Shown: piece by piece, positions 61,790 through 64,000 of the stretch
Layout: the number at the start of each line of letters is the position of its first letter
Position numbering within the stretch: position 1 is the stretch's first letter
DNA from: Novipirellula galeiformis
Lineage (GTDB): Bacteria > Planctomycetota > Planctomycetia > Pirellulales > Pirellulaceae
Assembly: GCF_007860095.1 (NCBI RefSeq)
Contig: NZ_SJPT01000002.1
Coordinates: 186,001 to 250,000 of the forward strand
DNA length: 64,000 nucleotides
Direction of reading: 5' to 3'
Made by a program: the position numbers and the translations under genes
Notes under the pieces: model-generated
The model's input: only the letters and a program-made list of their open reading frames with translations
Told to the model about the DNA's origin: nothing
Databases searched by the model: none

Positions 61790-62659
61790 ATGCATCGACC
61801 ATTAAAAATATTTCACGCCCTACTCGCACTTAGCTTGTTGTCGTTTATTCCGGCTGGCGTCCGTGCCGATCACAAACCGGCCACGAAGGACCTCGTCACA
61901 CCCGAAATGACCGAAGAGTCACCCGCCGCTGGACGGCGCGTTCGTCAAGTCGCCCCGGAGTACAAAGGCACCGAGGTATACCACGCCTTGTATTTACCTA
62001 CGGATTGGAAATCGGGCGGCAAGTACTCGGTGATCGTTGAATACACAGGCAACCAATTCGCCGAATCGGGTTCGACCGGTGAAGTCAAAGACGCGAACCT
62101 CGGCTACGGCCTCACGGGAGGTATCGGCTTCATTTGGGTCTCAATGCCTTACATCGAAAAAGGCGGTAACGAGAATGCAGTGAGGTGGTGGGGTGACAAG
62201 CAAGCGACCGTCGACTATTGCAAAACGAATTTACCGAGAATCTGCGAACAGTTTGGTGGCGATCGGGAAAGTGTCTTCATCTGTGGCTTCTCACGCGGCG
62301 CGATCGGAGCCAGTTACATTGGCTTGGCGGATGATCCGATTGCATCATTTTGGAAGGGAATGATGACGCATGATCATTTCGATGGCGACAAAACGTGGGG
62401 CTACGCTGAGAGCGATCGCAAGTCCGCACTTGTCCGTCTGACTCGCCTGAAAGGCCGACCGGTATTGGCATGCGGTGGAGGAACGGATTTCCTGCGTGAC
62501 CATCCGGAGTTGGCGAAGGTCACCATTCTACGACCGCCCGTGGCGAAGATCTTCACGATCCCCGAGGGAAAGGTCATTCATCCGCACACCGATTTATGGA
62601 TGCACCGCGACAGCGAATACCGGGACGAAGCGCGTCAATGGCTGGCCAGGCACAAGTAG
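61790..62659 (+). CDS. Exported alpha/beta hydrolase-like protein
   Basis: A 289-residue protein from the ATG at 61790; the frame is open to 61727 but the signal peptide (LKIFHALLALSLLSFIPAGVRA) begins here. It has an alpha/beta-hydrolase pattern: KYSVIVEYTGNQFAES, GIGFIWVSMPYIEKGG, then the nucleophile elbow ICGFSRGAIGASYIG (GxSxG with Ser), LKGRPVLACGGGTDFLRDHPEL and a likely catalytic His near KVIHPHTDLWMHRD. Likely an esterase or peptidase-like hydrolase of the periplasm; the substrate is not inferable. Both flanks carry copies of a dispersed repeat. Confidence 0.78.
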   Translation: MHRPLKIFHALLALSLLSFIPAGVRADHKPATKDLVTPEMTEESPAAGRRVRQVAPEYKGTEVYHALYLPTDWKSGGKYSVIVEYTGNQFAESGSTGEVKDANLGYGLTGGIGFIWVSMPYIEKGGNENAVRWWGDKQATVDYCKTNLPRICEQFGGDRESVFICGFSRGAIGASYIGLADDPIASFWKGMMTHDHFDGDKTWGYAESDRKSALVRLTRLKGRPVLACGGGTDFLRDHPELAKVTILRPPVAKIFTIPEGKVIHPHTDLWMHRDSEYRDEARQWLARHK

Positions 62660-63427
62660 CCGTCAGTCGCGATTGATGCTCGCGTTGCCTAACAAACGCA
62701 ACCGGTAGAGGAAACGCATCGCGGCGGCACACAGCCATGAGACCACTGCGTGCGGGGCCGACACTGGGGCGATTCGTTGCGAGGACGCAAGCCGTGGCCA
62801 ACGCTCTGCGAACGAAGTAATGGTTCCAAACAAAACCGTTCTAGGAACCGATTCTGCGACAAAACAACGTTTCCCGGGGGCGTTCCCGCATTCACACTCG
62901 CGGTAGCGTGGGCGATGTTTTGATTGGGCATTCCGATGTTGATGTTCGTTATCGTTTCAGCTCATAACGCTCGAGGTGGGATTGAACCGGAGATCGCACA
63001 GCAAACGGAGAGAAGGTCCGATTCCACTCTGTTCTCTTCCATTCGTTGATTTTCTGTTGTGGGGTGTGGCTACGCAGGGTGCAGCTTAATGGCGGCGTCG
63101 GGAACACGTTTTGTGTTCGCTTTTTACAAGGAGCTGCGGAGCGAATGGCAACGCCGTGATGCAAGAGAGTGCACGCCGCGAAGATTCGGCTTCAGAATGG
63201 TGCACCAGAGTGATTTTTCCGGAAAGTTCAGCGCTGCGCGGCAAGGTTCCAGCAAAAGGTTCTTGCAGAATGCGCCGCAAGGGAAATCCAAACGCCGTTG
63301 GTAGGCAACAAAGGTTGACAGCCGTGCTGTGGGTATCTAGTCTGGCCCGGGTTCCGCAGTGGGGGCGGCGAATAGTTCCTTCACTGTCTTTATGTTCATC
63401 TAGTTAATTCTCCTAGAAAGATAAGCG
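62660..63427. other. Non-coding gap with dispersed repeat copy 2
   Basis: About 770 bp with no supported gene. It contains repeat copy 2 (about 62972-63076). The rest has no clear structure; the promoter of the DUF1559 gene should lie in the last 150 bp. Confidence 0.5.
62972..63076. repeat. Dispersed non-coding repeat, copy 2
   Basis: Reads GAGGTGGGATTGAACCGGAG, ATCGCACAGCAAACGGAG, CCGATTCCACTCTGTTCTC, CATTCGTTGATTTTCTGTTG and GTGTGGCTACGCAG, collinear with copy 1 (ATTGAACAGGAG, TCGCAGAG-AAACGGAG, GATTCCCCTC, GTGTCTACGTAG). Confidence 0.6.
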
Positions 63428-64000
63428 ATGAAAAACTCTCAACCGATCCGCCCCGGCTTTACGCTGGTAGAACTACTCGTTGTCATTGCCATTATTGGAG
63501 TACTCGTTGGATTGCTTCTGCCCGCGGTACAAGCAGCTCGTGAAGCGGCGCGGCGGATGCAGTGCAGCAACAATCTCAAGCAGCAAGGACTCGGCCTGCA
63601 TACTCACCACGATACCTATCAAAACTTCCCAAATGGGGCGCCGAGATCACATGGGCCCAACTGGCGTTTCGAGATCTTGCCGGGACTCGAGCAGGGAAAT
63701 ATTTACGATCAAGTTGATCGGAGTCTTCATGTCTTCTCGGGTTGCACCTCAAGTAGCACCTACGGCCAGCAGGCTACAGGCAATAATTTGATTTTGATCG
63801 ACTTGATGGTGCCTACTTATAAATGTCCCTCAAGTGCCTTGCCTGCGAACGCGCCGGGAGGCGCCATGTGTAATCATGACCGCCTGCAAACCCACGATTA
63901 TGTCGGCGTCAGCGGCGCGTTTCCTGATCCGGCGGGTCGTGCGAATGTTTGTTCTACAGGGACAAATTACGGCGTGTACTGTAACACCGGCGTGCTCGTC
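63428..64000 (+). CDS. DUF1559 protein with prepilin-type N-terminus, 3'-truncated
   Basis: I translated 191 codons from the ATG at 63428 to the window end with no stop. The N-terminus is a type IV prepilin-like signal: [20 protein letters not shown], with cleavage expected after the glycine before FTLVE, and a hydrophobic helix continuing [18 protein letters not shown]. The [26 protein letters not shown] block and [20 protein letters not shown] are the DUF1559 signature. DUF1559 proteins are present in large numbers in planctomycetes, may form pseudopilus-like or surface structures, and are otherwise uncharacterised. The C-terminal half lies beyond the window. Confidence 0.93.
   Translation, partial: MKNSQPIRPGFTLVELLVVIAIIGVLVGLLLPAVQAAREAARRMQCSNNLKQQGLGLHTHHDTYQNFPNGAPRSHGPNWRFEILPGLEQGNIYDQVDRSLHVFSGCTSSSTYGQQATGNNLILIDLMVPTYKCPSSALPANAPGGAMCNHDRLQTHDYVGVSGAFPDPAGRANVCSTGTNYGVYCNTGVLV

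Noticed and set aside
1-64000. Search for insertion sequences, integrases and phage genes
   Set aside because: No transposase, integrase or phage motif was seen in any translated frame; repeats are short and non-coding.

Overview
The window looks like chromosomal DNA of a marine planctomycete, most likely a Pirellulaceae member close to Rhodopirellula. This is inferred from gene content, not from a search: two type I sulfatases, a DUF1559 protein with a prepilin-type N-terminus, a formylmethanofuran dehydrogenase subunit B-like (FhcB) protein of the H4MPT C1 pathway, many exported proteins with Sec or Tat signals, tolerance of GTG starts, few strong Shine-Dalgarno sites, and large non-coding gaps. 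I found no rRNA, tRNA, CRISPR array, transposase or phage gene.

Layout. 1-6.5 kb: the end of a TPR protein, a DUF2059 protein, then a polysaccharide export protein (Wza type) with a membrane-anchored TPR protein upstream. 6.9-11.6 kb: sodium/solute symporter, aldose 1-epimerase and sulfatase, all on the minus strand; together they could take up and process a sulfated sugar. 12.8-18.8 kb: exported proteins (monohaem cytochrome, Tat-exported sugar isomerase/epimerase-like protein, EF-hand protein, ThuA-like protein, DinB-like protein, BNR-type beta-propeller). 19.2-28.8 kb: zinc ribbon protein, FhcB-like protein coupled to a HemD-HemE fusion, TrmB, two cysteine-rich secreted proteins, an AvtA-type aminotransferase, a small M50 protease, HupE/UreJ and a secreted DUF442-type phosphatase.

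29.0-36.0 kb is a signalling locus: a CheB-CheR-PAS protein, a PAS-PAS-GAF histidine kinase and a LuxR-type response regulator in tandem on the minus strand. The kinase and regulator overlap as ATGA. The CheB-CheR and kinase genes look like one ancestral hybrid protein split by a frame change inside a PAS linker. Divergent from them are two small plus-strand genes, one GAF-like. 36.6-46.4 kb: an Hsp70 with a C-terminal DUF3731-like region, a second sulfatase, a RIO kinase, a small coiled-coil protein and a 921-residue exported protein of unknown function. 46.5-53.5 kb: a small conserved protein, a STAS protein, a SulP permease, two Gfo/Idh/MocA oxidoreductases and a BCP-type peroxiredoxin. 53.8-61.2 kb: PDZ protein, housekeeping genes pheS, rplT, rpmI and pyrF, a double Dabb-domain protein, acpS and a dicarboxylate/amino acid symporter. 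61.8-64.0 kb: an alpha/beta hydrolase flanked by two copies of a dispersed non-coding repeat, and the start of the DUF1559 gene.

The most distinctive feature outside the genes is the number of short tandem duplications (units of 8-20 bp, 2 to 5 copies) in the gaps, along with a dispersed palindromic REP-like family whose core reads GCGTCAGCGAGGGACCGA. The best candidates for something new are the split CheB-CheR/kinase receptor, the HemD-HemE fusion coupled to FhcB, and the pair of cysteine-rich secreted proteins.
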